From JAJZIH01 sp021785265 (GTDB lineage Bacteria; Pseudomonadota; Gammaproteobacteria; JAKAQQ01), in NCBI GenBank assembly GCA_027338645.1, contig DAHWSH010000002.1:62001-126000 (forward strand): DNA of 64,000 bases, given 5' to 3'. A program made the translations under genes and the position numbers. Positions 26,774 to 36,120 of this stretch are shown here, piece by piece. The first letter of the stretch is position 1. Every line of letters begins with the position of its first letter. The notes beneath the pieces were generated by a model. The model did no database searches. It saw only the letters and a list, made by a program, of their open reading frames with translations, and had not been told where the DNA came from.

Positions 26774-27034
26774 CTAGCTGTCTCGAGACGTCCTCAAGTC
26801 CGCGAGCACGCGCGCCTCCGCGGGATCGAGCGCAGCCGATCCTTCCATCAACAGGAAATTCCAGAGGACGGGGTCCGGCATTTCCAAAAGTTTCTCGAAG
26901 GCCTCCTGCTCCTCGGCGGGTGCCGATGCAAAACGACCATCAAGGTAACGGGTGAGGATCAGGTCCAGTTCACGTCGGCCGCGCCGGCATTGCCAGCGCA
27001 ACCGACGGATCCTCATCCGGTTTTCATGAGCCAC
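26774..27034 (-). CDS. sdhE: FAD assembly factor SdhE
   Basis: An 86-residue YgfY/Sdh5 family protein that promotes covalent FAD attachment to SdhA. The key RGxxELD motif is RGRRELD at 18-24, followed by EEQEAFEKLLEMPDPVLWNFLL. The frame opens with GTG at 27034, overlapping the sdhB stop; ATG at 27016 (MRIRRLRW) is an alternative. It is the last gene of the sdh operon, so the flavinylation factor is made with its client. Confidence 0.93.
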   Translation of the reverse strand: MAHENRMRIRRLRWQCRRGRRELDLILTRYLDGRFASAPAEEQEAFEKLLEMPDPVLWNFLLMEGSAALDPAEARVLADLRTSRDS

Positions 27035-27806
27035 GCTCGACCATCAGGCGCTTGATTTCGGCGATGGCCGCCGCGGGATTGAGGCCTTTGGGACAGGTAT
27101 TGGTGCAGTTCAAAATGGTATGGCAGCGATACAGCCGGAAGGGGTCCTCCAGCTGGTCCAGCCGCTCACCCGTCGCTTCATCGCGACTGTCCACCAGCCA
27201 GCGGTAGGCCTGGAGGAGCACAGCCGGGCCCAGGTAGCGGTCGCTGTTCCACCAGTAGCTGGGGCAGGCCGTGGAGCAACAGGCACAGAGAATGCACTCG
27301 TAAACCTGGTCGAGCCGGGCCCGATCTTCGGGGGACTGCAGGCGCTCGCGGTCGCCCGCCTGTCCCCGGGTCTTGAGCCACGGTTCGATGGAGGTGTACT
27401 GCGCATAAAAATGGCTCAGGTCGGAAACCAGGTCCTTGATGACCGGCATGTGCGGTAAGGGATAGATTGCAATCCGGGGACCCAGATCGGACATCGCCCG
27501 GGTGCAGGCCAAGGTATTGGTGCCCTGGATGTTCATGGCACAGGAACCGCAAACGCCCTCCCGGCAGGAGCGGCGAAAGGTTAAGGTCGGATCGATCTCA
27601 TTCTTGATCTTGATGAGCGCATCCAAGACCATGGGCCCACAGTCATCCAGGTCGATTTCGTACCGGTCCAGGCGGGGCGCGGCATTGGGCGTATCGGGAT
27701 CATAACGGTAGATACGGAGTTCGCAGGGCCGGGCGGGAGGTCGTTCAACCGGATGATCCCTACCGGGCTGAACCCTGGAGTTGGCAGGCAGGCGAAATTG
27801 GGGCAT
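27024..27806 (-). CDS. sdhB: Succinate dehydrogenase iron-sulfur subunit
   Basis: The electron-transfer subunit of complex II, 260 residues. The N-terminal ferredoxin-like domain has SCREGVCGSCAMNIQG and TLACTR for the [2Fe-2S] centre; the C-terminal domain has CILCACCSTACPSYWW and CHTILNCTNTCPKGLNP for [4Fe-4S] and [3Fe-4S]. ATG at 27806 has GGAG seven bases upstream and is preferred to TTG one codon earlier. The N terminus is about 20 residues longer than in E. coli. Confidence 0.97.
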   Translation of the reverse strand: MPQFRLPANSRVQPGRDHPVERPPARPCELRIYRYDPDTPNAAPRLDRYEIDLDDCGPMVLDALIKIKNEIDPTLTFRRSCREGVCGSCAMNIQGTNTLACTRAMSDLGPRIAIYPLPHMPVIKDLVSDLSHFYAQYTSIEPWLKTRGQAGDRERLQSPEDRARLDQVYECILCACCSTACPSYWWNSDRYLGPAVLLQAYRWLVDSRDEATGERLDQLEDPFRLYRCHTILNCTNTCPKGLNPAAAIAEIKRLMVERGS

Positions 27807-27831
27807 CAACGTTCTCCGTCAGACGAGTGAA

Positions 27832-29619
27832 TCAGTACACCCGGGGTTTCGGGGGAATCGAGCTGACTTCTCCGGTGAGTGGCTTGAGGTTGACCGGACG
27901 GGTGGCCACCCGCGTCTGGCCCTTCCGGTCCAGCCAGATCAAGGAATGCTTGAGCCACTCCTGGTCGTTCCGTTCGGGAAAATCCTCACGGGCGTGGCTG
28001 CCCCGAGATTCGGTTCTCGTGAGGGCTCCCGTCACTGTCGTGAGGGCACAGGCTAGGAGATTCTCGAACTCTAGGGTTTCGGCCAAATCCGAGTTCCAGA
28101 CGAGGGAATGATCCTGGATCCCGAGATCCGCCGTCGCCTCCCAGATTTCGGTCAGGGCCTTGCGGGCCTGGCTCAGGGTTTCCCCGGTCCTGAAAACCGA
28201 AGCTTCGGTTTGCATGGTTTTCTGCATGCGCTCGCGCAGACGGGCCGTGGGTTCGGATCCTTGGGCATGACGAAGACGGTCAAACCGGTCCAGTACGCTG
28301 TCGATGGTTTCGGCTGCAAGGGGACGGAGCCTTCGCCCACGAACCAGAGTGCCTTGGCAGTGAAGTGCCGCGGCACGACCAAAAACCATGAGGTCCAAAA
28401 GGGAGTTGGAGCCCAGCCGGTTTGCGCCATGCACGGAAACACAGGCGGTTTCCCCGACCGCCATGAGTCCGGGGATGGGAAGCAGATGTCCCTCGGCATC
28501 CTGGGTCAGTGCCTGTGCATGCAAATCGGTTGGCACTCCCCCCATGTTGTAGTGGACAGTCGGCAAGACCGGGATCGGTTCCCGGCTGGCATCGACCCCG
28601 GCAAAGATTCGCGCGGTCTCCGTAATCCCAGGCAGGTGGTGATGAAGGATTTCTGCATCCAGGTGCTCGAGATGCAAATCCACATGATCCTGGTGGGATC
28701 CCACCCCGCGACCTTCCCGGATCTCGATGGTGATCGCCCGCGAGACGACGTCCCGGGATGCGAGATCCTTGGCATGGGGAGCATAGCGCTCCATGAAACG
28801 CTCACCCTGGGCATTGGTCAGGTAGCCGCCCTCGCCGCGTGCCCCTTCGGTGATCAGGCATCCTGCACCATAAATCCCGGTCGGGTGAAACTGGACAAAC
28901 TCCATATCCTGTAAGGGGTACCCGGCCCGGGCCACCATACCGTTCCCGTCGCCGGTACAGGTATGGGCCGAGGTGCAGGAGAAATAAGCGCGGCCATAGC
29001 CGCCGGTGGCCAGGATGGTCGTCTGTGCCCGAAACAGGTGCAAGGCTCCAGTGGACAGGTCCCAAGCCAGTGCACCGGATACGCCCTCCGCATCCGCCAG
29101 GAGATCGATGGCGTAATACTCGATGGCAAACTCGACTCCATGCCGGATTGCCTGCTGGTACAAGGTATGCAGCATGGCATGCCCGGTGCGGTCGGCCGCC
29201 GCACACGTCCGCTGGGCGGTCCCTTCCCCAAAGCGGGTGGTCATTCCGCCAAAGGCCCGCTGAAAAATCTTCCCGTTTTCGAGGCGTGAAAATGGCAAGC
29301 CGTAATGTTCAAGTTCGATGACGGACGGGATGGCTTCCCGACACATATACTCGATGGCGTCCTGATCCCCAAGCCAGTCTGATCCCTTGACCGTATCGTA
29401 CATGTGCCAGCTCCAGTGATCCTCTCCCATGTTGCCGAGCGCCGCGCTGATTCCGCCCTGGGCCGCCACCGTATGGCTGCGCGTCGGGAAGACCTTGGTC
29501 AGGCAGGCTGTTTTGAGTCCCGCTTCCGCCAGCCCGACACAGGCCCGCAACCCCGACCCTCCGGCCCCGACCACCAAGACGTCATATTCGTGTTCGATCA
29601 AGGGATAGGCTCGAGCCAT
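27832..29619 (-). CDS. sdhA: Succinate dehydrogenase flavoprotein subunit
   Basis: The catalytic subunit oxidising succinate to fumarate, 595 residues. VVGAGGSGLRACVGLAEAG is the FAD Rossmann motif, SHTVAAQGGISAALG contains the histidine that carries covalent FAD, and HPTGIYGAGCLITEGARGEGG plus SRAITIEIREGRG hold active-site residues. The start TG-ATG overlaps the sdhD stop by one base. SdhE at the operon end and the DUF1674 protein at its start are expected partners in its maturation. Confidence 0.98.
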   Translation of the reverse strand: MARAYPLIEHEYDVLVVGAGGSGLRACVGLAEAGLKTACLTKVFPTRSHTVAAQGGISAALGNMGEDHWSWHMYDTVKGSDWLGDQDAIEYMCREAIPSVIELEHYGLPFSRLENGKIFQRAFGGMTTRFGEGTAQRTCAAADRTGHAMLHTLYQQAIRHGVEFAIEYYAIDLLADAEGVSGALAWDLSTGALHLFRAQTTILATGGYGRAYFSCTSAHTCTGDGNGMVARAGYPLQDMEFVQFHPTGIYGAGCLITEGARGEGGYLTNAQGERFMERYAPHAKDLASRDVVSRAITIEIREGRGVGSHQDHVDLHLEHLDAEILHHHLPGITETARIFAGVDASREPIPVLPTVHYNMGGVPTDLHAQALTQDAEGHLLPIPGLMAVGETACVSVHGANRLGSNSLLDLMVFGRAAALHCQGTLVRGRRLRPLAAETIDSVLDRFDRLRHAQGSEPTARLRERMQKTMQTEASVFRTGETLSQARKALTEIWEATADLGIQDHSLVWNSDLAETLEFENLLACALTTVTGALTRTESRGSHAREDFPERNDQEWLKHSLIWLDRKGQTRVATRPVNLKPLTGEVSSIPPKPRVY

Positions 29620-30005
29620 CAGGAAATCCTCAAGGACAGCCGAAGAATCATGAAAACATCGGCAAAAGCGACCGCAAAAAACACGAAGCGGAGGGCGATC
29701 AGAAGAAACCCACGTGAAACTGGGGCATGGACATAATCTTCAACCACCACTCGGAAACCGAGGTAGGCGTGATAGCAGGCCACGCCCAGCGCCAGAGATG
29801 CGAAAATTCCGACCGCCGGCGCCGCCAGCCACCGCATCATGGCGCCACGTCCCGCCAGGAGATGTCCAAAGAGTCCCCAGACGAACCAGCAGAGAAGAGG
29901 GACCAGGGCCAGGGCCGTGAGTCGTTGCGCCAACCAGTCCCCGGAGCCCCGTCGGGCAGAACCCAGACCGACTGCCTGCTTAGCGGGTGAACGTGTCTCG
30001 ACCAT
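29619..30005 (-). CDS. sdhD: Succinate dehydrogenase membrane anchor subunit
   Basis: A 128-residue three-helix membrane subunit binding heme b and ubiquinone with SdhC. SGDWLAQRLTALALVPLL opens helix I, HAYLGFRVVVEDYVH contains the heme-side His and DY pair of SdhD, and the last helix is FFAVAFADVFMILRL. The longer open frame starts in shadow; ATG at 30005 begins MVETRSPAKQAVGLGSA and lies 20 bases from sdhC. Confidence 0.93.
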   Translation of the reverse strand: MVETRSPAKQAVGLGSARRGSGDWLAQRLTALALVPLLCWFVWGLFGHLLAGRGAMMRWLAAPAVGIFASLALGVACYHAYLGFRVVVEDYVHAPVSRGFLLIALRFVFFAVAFADVFMILRLSLRIS

Positions 30006-30024
30006 CGTCTGAATCTCCTTCAGT

Positions 30025-30405
30025 TCAGTAGAGCACGAAGCCCCACACCACGAGAACCAGCAGCAGGCTACCGACGACGACCAACCACCCGGACCGGTAG
30101 AAGTCGACAATCGCGAACCCATGCCCCAGATCCCAGAAAAGATGCCGGATTCCGTTCAGCAAGTGGTAGAAAAAGCAGAAACTCCAGCTGACGAGGAGGA
30201 TCAACCCAAGCGGCGAGGTCAGAAAATGCGCGTAGCTGCGATAAGCAGCCGGAGCGGGGGCCACCAGCCAGATCGCCACGGAAAGGGCCAGTAAGCCCAC
30301 ACCCAGCCAGAGCCCGGTCAGGCGATGCAGAATGGAGAGGACCGAGGTGATCTGCCAACGGTAAATCTGCAAATGGGGGGACAAGGGACGATCAGGAGAA
30401 GTCAT
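30025..30405 (-). CDS. sdhC: Succinate dehydrogenase cytochrome b556 subunit
   Basis: A 126-residue integral membrane protein with three helices. RPLSPHLQIYRWQITSVLS and ILHRLTG form the quinone-site signature of SdhC, and FYHLLNGIRHLFWD carries the axial heme histidine. The N terminus has no signal peptide. It precedes sdhD by 20 bases and follows the DUF1674 gene by about 20 bases. Confidence 0.96.
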   Translation of the reverse strand: MTSPDRPLSPHLQIYRWQITSVLSILHRLTGLWLGVGLLALSVAIWLVAPAPAAYRSYAHFLTSPLGLILLVSWSFCFFYHLLNGIRHLFWDLGHGFAIVDFYRSGWLVVVGSLLLVLVVWGFVLY

Positions 30406-30426
30406 CGGGTCTCCTCTGAGGTCTGG

Positions 30427-30645
30427 CTAGAAATCGATACAGCGACCACCCCGTTCCCAATCCCCATAGCGGGTCGGCTCCAACCCCTTCGGCCCCCCTT
30501 GTTCCTTGGGGGCGCTCAGATTGGGGGAAACTTCTGGAGAAGCGGGAGAGTCCGGTGTGCCCGGCAGCGCCCCGCCCCCCCCGGCAGCTTGATTCGCACC
30601 GGTTCCATCCGGTTGGGGAAGGTTGTTGTGGAGTGGGGCTTTCAC
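30427..30645 (-). CDS. DUF1674 protein, SDHAF4-like complex II assembly factor
   Basis: A 72-residue protein. The first two thirds are Gly/Pro/Ser-rich and probably disordered, while residues 49-72 (QGGPKGLEPTRYGDWERGGR) match the conserved C-terminal motif of DUF1674/SDHAF4. The mitochondrial homologue binds free flavinylated SdhA and limits its oxidant production. Placement immediately before sdhC supports that role. GTG at 30645 is the only usable start and sits about where transcription from the promoter upstream should begin, so the message may be leaderless. Confidence 0.8.
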   Translation of the reverse strand: MKAPLHNNLPQPDGTGANQAAGGGGALPGTPDSPASPEVSPNLSAPKEQGGPKGLEPTRYGDWERGGRCIDF

Positions 30646-30651
30646 ATGTTT

Positions 30652-30680
30652 ATTGTATCCGATCCCGCGAGGATCGATAA
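30652..30680 (-). promoter_or_regulatory. Putative sdh promoter with an inverted repeat
   Basis: On the minus strand TTATCG (30680-30675) and TACAAT (30657-30652) are 17 bases apart. An inverted repeat CGATCC-CGCGA-GGATCG (30660-30676) overlaps the -35 edge and spacer, where a repressor would block polymerase. The -10 ends seven bases before the DUF1674 GTG. All of this is inferred from sequence. Confidence 0.5.
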
Positions 30681-30743
30681 TGGCCGCGGGAAATCCGGGT
30701 CCTCCTTTATGCCCAGTGTCTCAGTTGCTGTTCGGAAACCGAT

Positions 30744-31628
30744 GTGAACTGGCCTGCAGAACTGGAATCGCCACTCCGGGCGCAGGCCGACTGCCTCAGG
30801 CCGCTGACGCTCGTCCCGCTCTGGGTGAGAGGAGAGGATCGCGTCGATTTTTTGAATCGTCTGCTGACGCAGGAGGTTCCGGAACCGGGCCCCGATCCCC
30901 GATTTTCCTGGGCTGCCCTGTGCCAGGCCCAAGGCCGGGTGATCGCGCTGTTCCGTATCGCATCTCATCCGGATGCCGTGATTCTCCTCATGGAAAACGA
31001 CCTCGCCTCCCGGGTACGCGACGCACTTCAGCGATACATCCTGCGTAGCCGGGTCCATCTTGAACTCGGAGATCCCGGGCGGGTTGTGGGCGGCTGGCGG
31101 ATGCCGGAGTCGGAAGAAAACCTCCCCTCCCTGCCGCCCGACTATTCACTTCTTGGTCTGGATCCCCATGCGTCTGCTCTCCCCCGCTATCTCGCATGCG
31201 GACCTCCGGTTAAACCCCCCTCCCACACGGTGCCCGACTCCTTGTGGCGAGGGATCGACTTCTGGATCGGCATCCCCCGCATCCTCGCGGCCACCAGCGG
31301 GCAATTCGTCCCGCACGCCCTCCACCTGACGGGGATCGGAGCCGTCTCGCTGCGCAAGGGATGCTACCCAGGGCAAGAGGTGATCGCGCGAACCGAATAT
31401 CGAGGGCGCATCAAAAGACTACTCGTCCTCCTGGAGACTCCGACGGTCCACCCACCCGGCACCCCGCTCACGGTCTGTGGTTCCGGCGATCCCCTAGGCA
31501 CCGTGCTGGACAGCCTTTCCTGGCCGGAGACGGGCACCTGGACCCAGGCCGTGGTCAGCGAAGAGGGACTGGCCCGGATCCTCTCCGAATCCGGAACCCG
31601 GGTCTTGCGGGCCTTCAGACCGGCTTGA
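30744..31628 (+). CDS. ygfZ: Folate-binding YgfZ/CAF17-like protein
   Basis: A 294-residue GcvT-fold protein. The diagnostic KGCYPGQEVIARTEYRG block carries the conserved cysteine of the YgfZ signature K-G-C-x-x-G-Q-E. These tetrahydrofolate-binding proteins help make or repair certain Fe-S enzymes. GTG at 30744 begins the frame. It is divergent from the sdh operon, whose SdhB needs three Fe-S centres, and its 3' end overlaps lysS by about 14 bases. Confidence 0.9.
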   Translation: MNWPAELESPLRAQADCLRPLTLVPLWVRGEDRVDFLNRLLTQEVPEPGPDPRFSWAALCQAQGRVIALFRIASHPDAVILLMENDLASRVRDALQRYILRSRVHLELGDPGRVVGGWRMPESEENLPSLPPDYSLLGLDPHASALPRYLACGPPVKPPSHTVPDSLWRGIDFWIGIPRILAATSGQFVPHALHLTGIGAVSLRKGCYPGQEVIARTEYRGRIKRLLVLLETPTVHPPGTPLTVCGSGDPLGTVLDSLSWPETGTWTQAVVSEEGLARILSESGTRVLRAFRPA

Positions 31629-33114
31629 GCAGGGGGAAAAGCAGGACCTCACGAATCGAAGACCGGCCAGTCAGCAGCATGACCAGTCGGTCGATGCCCA
31701 CCCCGAGGCCTCCCGTCGGAGGCATGCCGTATTCCAGGGCTTCGATGTAATCCTGGTCGAAGTGCATGGCCTCGTCCTGCCCCGCCTCACGTTCCCGAAG
31801 CTGGGCACGGAAACGGTCAGCCTGGTCTTCCGGGTCGTTGAGTTCCGAAAAACCGTTGGCCAGTTCACGACCCCCGATATAGAGTTCAAATCGGTCAGCA
31901 AAAAACGGATCTGCCGCGCGGCGGGCCAGAGGAGAAACCGCAAGCGGGTAGTCCGTCACAAAGACGGGATCAAAAAGGTGCGGTTCGACCGTGGCCTCGA
32001 AGAGTTCCATGAGCAGCGTGCCGGCTTCCTGGACAAGCGGCGGTACCGCCAACCCGCGGGACGCCAACACCTGGCTCAGGTAACCGGCATCGCGGAACTG
32101 CGAGCACTCGAAGCCGGGATTGTATTCGCCCACCAGTTCCACCATGGTCTTCCGGGCAAAGGGCGGAGCCAGATCAATTTCGCGGCTCTCCACGACGACC
32201 TGCTGCCGGCCCACCACCTGCTCGGCAGCGCTTCGGATCATCTGTTCGGTGAGCCTCATCATCTCGCTGGCGTTGACATAGGCCTGATAGAGTTCCAGCA
32301 TCGTGAACTCGGGATTATGTCGGGTGGAAACCCCCTCGTTGCGGAAGTTCCGGTTGATCTCGTAGACCCGCTCAAACCCCCCGACGATAAGCCGCTTGAG
32401 ATACAGTTCCGGAGCGATCCGGAGAAAAAGATCCAGGTCAAGGGCTTGGTGATGCGTCACAAAGGGTCGCGCCAATGCCCCACCCGGCAAGGGATGCATC
32501 ATCGGCGTCTCGACCTCGAGGAACCCGAGGCTGTCCAGGTAGCGTCTGAGATGAGTGACAATCTGGCTTCTTTGCAGAAAAACACGACGGGTCTCCTCAT
32601 TCATGATGAGATCCACGTAACGACGCCGGTATCGCTGCTCCGGATCGACCAGCCCATGATATTTTTCGGGCAGGGGTCTCAGGTTCTTCGCGAGGAGACT
32701 GACCGTATCGGCCTGGATGGTCAGTTCTCCGGTCCGGGTTTTCATCAACGAACCGCAGACACCGACGAGGTCACCGATATCGAAGCCGTCCAAGGGGTTC
32801 CGGTCACCCTCCGTCTCCCTGCCGTTCCGGCCATAGACCTGGATCCTGCCTGAAAAATCCCGAAGGTCGGCAAAGGTCGCACGACCCATGAGTCGGCGAG
32901 CCATGAGTCGCCCGGCCACCGCCACCCGGATCCGCCGCTCCTCGAGTGTTGCGGGGGTCCAGTCTCCATAGAGGGCCGCAAGCTCGCCAGCATGGGCATT
33001 GCGGACAAAATGGTTGGGGTAATCAAACCCCTCTCGGCGACTCTCGGCGAGCTTCTCGCGTCGCTGGGCGATGAGGCGGTTTTCCTCTTCGTCCGGGCTG
33101 GCCGTGGTGTTCAC
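31615..33114 (-). CDS. lysS: Lysine--tRNA ligase, class II
   Basis: A 499-residue homodimeric synthetase. An N-terminal OB fold (about 60-145) reads the anticodon; RRYVDLIMNEETRRVF is motif 1, FERVYEINRNFRNEGVSTRHNPEFTM-type sequence motif 2, and GLGVGIDRLVMLLTG motif 3. Only the C-terminal LFPLLKPV differs slightly from the usual FPAMRPV ending. Its ATG overlaps the prfB stop by ATGA, giving the conserved prfB-lysS pair. Confidence 0.97.
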   Translation of the reverse strand: MNTTASPDEEENRLIAQRREKLAESRREGFDYPNHFVRNAHAGELAALYGDWTPATLEERRIRVAVAGRLMARRLMGRATFADLRDFSGRIQVYGRNGRETEGDRNPLDGFDIGDLVGVCGSLMKTRTGELTIQADTVSLLAKNLRPLPEKYHGLVDPEQRYRRRYVDLIMNEETRRVFLQRSQIVTHLRRYLDSLGFLEVETPMMHPLPGGALARPFVTHHQALDLDLFLRIAPELYLKRLIVGGFERVYEINRNFRNEGVSTRHNPEFTMLELYQAYVNASEMMRLTEQMIRSAAEQVVGRQQVVVESREIDLAPPFARKTMVELVGEYNPGFECSQFRDAGYLSQVLASRGLAVPPLVQEAGTLLMELFEATVEPHLFDPVFVTDYPLAVSPLARRAADPFFADRFELYIGGRELANGFSELNDPEDQADRFRAQLREREAGQDEAMHFDQDYIEALEYGMPPTGGLGVGIDRLVMLLTGRSSIREVLLFPLLKPV

Positions 33115-34230
33115 GGCTGCCCCCCCTGTTGCAAGCTCGCGGTCAGAAAAAGGTCGAGGTCACCGTCCAGCACGGTCTGCGGCGTCGCCACTTCAACCCC
33201 GGTTCTCAGATCCTTGATGCGGGACTGGTCGAGGACATACGAGCGGATCTGGCTACCAAAGTTGATATCACTCTTGCCGGCCTCGATGGCACGGAGCGTC
33301 TCCTGTTTTTCATGCAGGGCCTGCTCGTACAATCTGGCCCGCAACCGCTTCATGGCCGTGGCCCGATTCTTGTGCTGGGAGCGATCACTCTGGCAGGTAA
33401 CCACGATCCCGGTCGGTCGGTGAGTAATCCGGATCGCGGATTCGGTGCGGTTCACATGCTGCCCCCCGGCTCCGCTGGCGCGAAACGTATCCACCTCGAG
33501 ATCGGCCGGGTTGATATCAATCTCGATCGAGTCATCCACTTCCGGCGACACGAAAACTCCGGCAAAAGAGGTGTGGCGGCGGTTCCCGGAATCAAACGGA
33601 GACTTGCGGACCAGCCGGTGCACGCCGGTCTCGGTCCGGAGCCAGCCATAGGCGTAACGACCGACGACATGCACGGTCGCCCCCTTGATGCCAGCCACAT
33701 CACCGGCGGTTTCCTCGACCACCTCCGTCCGGAAGTCGTGCCGATCTGCCCACCGGAGATACATGCGAAGAAGCATCTGGGCCCAGTCCTGGGCTTCGGT
33801 CCCTCCCGCGCCGGCCTGAACGTCCAGAAAAGCGTTGGATTCGTCCATTTCCCCGGAAAACATCCGCTGAAACTCGAGTGATTGGATCCGTTTCTCGAGC
33901 GTAACCAGATCTCCCACCCAGGATTCCAGGAGAACCGGATCCGGTTCCGCGTCCTGCATCAGGTCCCAGAGTTCCGACAAATCTCGAAACTGCCCGTCGA
34001 TTTCATCACAGGGTTGAACCACCGCCTCGAGCCGTGACCGCTCACGGCCCAGTTCGAGAGCCTGCTCGCGGTGGTTCCACAAATCGGGCGCTTCCATGAG
34101 CCGCCCGATTTCCTCCAGACGGGCGCTGCACGAGTCGTAGTCAAAGTGACCTCCGAAGGGTCTGGAGACGGGTCTCAATGGCCTGCAGGCGCGCCTTGAG
34201 GCTGGGTGATTCTAGTGAGTCCGGACGCAC
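33111..34230 (-). CDS. prfB: Peptide chain release factor 2 with programmed +1 frameshift
   Basis: RF2 reads UGA and UAA stops. The gene starts at GTG 34230 (GGGGAGGT just upstream), runs 29 codons to CTT TGA, then shifts +1 so that GAC TAC GAC follows, giving about 372 residues. The main frame holds the SPF tripeptide in RKSPFDSG, which recognises stop codons, and GAGGQHVNRTES with the catalytic GGQ. The frameshift lets RF2 level control its own synthesis. Downstream ATGA overlap couples it to lysS. Confidence 0.96.
34141..34154 (-). other. prfB frameshift site
   Basis: Read on the minus strand: GGAGG (34154-34150), TCA, CTT, TGA (34143-34141), then C. This is the canonical layout, with an internal Shine-Dalgarno three bases upstream of the CUU slippery codon and an in-frame UGA followed by C, a weak stop context. 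Slippage from CUU to UUU restores the RF2 reading frame. Confidence 0.93.
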
Positions 34231-34257
34231 GGTACCTCCCCGATGGGATTTCATGAA

Positions 34258-36012
34258 CTAGAATTTATCACGTTCAACGAGTTCAACCCGGTCCGGATCA
34301 AACTGGGACACGATCCGGAGCTCGAAGGTCTCGGATCCCCGATACCGGTTGATCGTCGGGTAAAAAAGATAGTGGCTGACCGTGCCTGCCTCAAACCGTT
34401 CGGGAATCGGCGGGAACCCGACTGCCACAAAAACCCCGCCCCCCTGCGGATCCCGGAGACGAATCCGGAAGTGGCGCTCCGTCAGCCGGTCGACCGCATC
34501 AAGGATGAACCGGCCGTCGAACAGGGGTTTGGGGAAACCGCTCCCCCACGGCCCCCCGTTATCCAGGAATCCAGCCGTCTCCCGGTTGAGTTCCCCGACG
34601 GCGAGTTCACCGTCCGTACGGATCTCCCGATCCCCCAGGCAAAGCGCGCGGTAGGGCTCGAGCACGACCGCTAACTGGTGCTTGAAGTCCTCGACCCCGA
34701 CATCACGGGCCAAGGTCAATCCGGCCGCCATCGCATGCCCGCCGAACTGATGAAAAAGCGTCGGATCTTGTGCATCCATAGCGACCAGGAGATCCCGGAT
34801 GTGGATTCCCGGGATCGAACGGGCCGAACCCCGAATCCGGCCATCCTCGCCCAAGGCCAGTGCAAAAACCGGCCGGTGAACCCGTTCCTTGAACCGGGAG
34901 GCGATGAGCCCCAGGATCCCAAGATGCCAGTCCGGGTCGTAAAGGACGCAGGCCAACTGGTCGGGATCCTCCCCCTCCCCATCCCGGAGAAACCCGGCCG
35001 CCTCCTCCTCGGTCGCACCCTGCAGCTCGCGCCGTCGATGGTTGATGTCATCCAGTCTGCGGGCCATCTCCAGGGCCTGGGCGGGATCCTCGGTCAGGAG
35101 ACACTCCACGCCGAGACCCATCTCGTCCAGTCGCCCCGCCGCGTTGAGGCGCGGGGCCAGACTGAAGGCCAGATCCTCCTCCGTCACCCGGTCGGGTTCA
35201 CGGCGAGACACCGCAAGGAGTGCCCGTATGCCTGGCCGACACTCTCCGGCCCGGATCCGCCGCAGGCCCTGCGCAATCAGGATCCGGTTGTCCCGGTCTA
35301 AAGGAACCAGGTCCGCCATGGTGCCGAGCGCAACCAGGTCCAACCACCGCGCCAGAGTCATATTTCCATCCGGCAGTGTCTGTCGTTCCCGCAGAGCAGC
35401 CCGCAAGGCGATCAGGAGGTAGAAAAGCACCCCGACTCCCGACAGGCCACGAGCCGGAAATCTCGACCCGGGGAGGTTGGGGTTCACGATTGCCGATGCG
35501 GGTGGCAATCGGGCACCTGCCAGATGATGGTCCGTCACGACCACAGACAAGCCCGACGCACGAGCCTGTTCGATTCCATCGATACTGGTGGTCCCCTGGT
35601 CAACCGTCAACAACAGGGACGGTGGATCTTCCAGGATCTCGTGAACCAATGCCGGGGTCAGACCATAACCATGCTTGAAACGGTTGGGAACCCGATAGCG
35701 GACCTGCTCCCATCCCAGTTCCCGAAGGCCCAGCACCGCGAGCGCCGTGGCACTGGCTCCGTCGGTATCGTAGTCGCCGACAACCAGGACGGAGGCCTTC
35801 CGATGCTCCACCAGGGTGGTGACGGCCTGAGAGACGCCGGGCAGGGATGCCGGGACAGACAATGCCTGCAAGGACAGGTCGAGTTCACTGGGGTCCGAGA
35901 TCCCACGCGCGCGATAGATCCGTTCGAGAACCGGCGCGATTCCGGGCCAGGCACTCAAGCTGTCCCCCCCCGTCGGACGCACCAGCCGGATGGCCGTTCG
36001 CGTGGAGTTCAC
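34258..36012 (-). CDS. recJ: Single-stranded-DNA exonuclease RecJ
   Basis: A 584-residue 5'-3' exonuclease of the DHH superfamily used in RecFOR recombination and mismatch repair. Motif I is VVGDYDTDGASATAL with D80, D82 and D84, motif III is VVTDHHLAGARLP, then SGVGVLFYLL, and the DHHA1 domain appears as GGHAMAAGLTL. The open frame extends 124 codons upstream across unrelated sequence; GTG at 36012 gives the family length (E. coli 577). The gene precedes prfB, as in many gammaproteobacteria. Confidence 0.94.
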   Translation of the reverse strand: MNSTRTAIRLVRPTGGDSLSAWPGIAPVLERIYRARGISDPSELDLSLQALSVPASLPGVSQAVTTLVEHRKASVLVVGDYDTDGASATALAVLGLRELGWEQVRYRVPNRFKHGYGLTPALVHEILEDPPSLLLTVDQGTTSIDGIEQARASGLSVVVTDHHLAGARLPPASAIVNPNLPGSRFPARGLSGVGVLFYLLIALRAALRERQTLPDGNMTLARWLDLVALGTMADLVPLDRDNRILIAQGLRRIRAGECRPGIRALLAVSRREPDRVTEEDLAFSLAPRLNAAGRLDEMGLGVECLLTEDPAQALEMARRLDDINHRRRELQGATEEEAAGFLRDGEGEDPDQLACVLYDPDWHLGILGLIASRFKERVHRPVFALALGEDGRIRGSARSIPGIHIRDLLVAMDAQDPTLFHQFGGHAMAAGLTLARDVGVEDFKHQLAVVLEPYRALCLGDREIRTDGELAVGELNRETAGFLDNGGPWGSGFPKPLFDGRFILDAVDRLTERHFRIRLRDPQGGGVFVAVGFPPIPERFEAGTVSHYLFYPTINRYRGSETFELRIVSQFDPDRVELVERDKF

Positions 36013-36120
36013 GGGTTTCCCCGGCAATTTAGAAGCTCCCCACGGGCGGAGCCCCGGGACTCCAGGGCACAAAGACGCTCCCCGGTTGTGTTCTTGGGTG
36101 GCTCGGGGTAATTTCGGGCC

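Noticed and set aside
34141..34178. Apparent late start and broken N terminus of prfB
   Set aside because: Explained by the canonical programmed +1 frameshift at CTT TGA C, not by a mutation.
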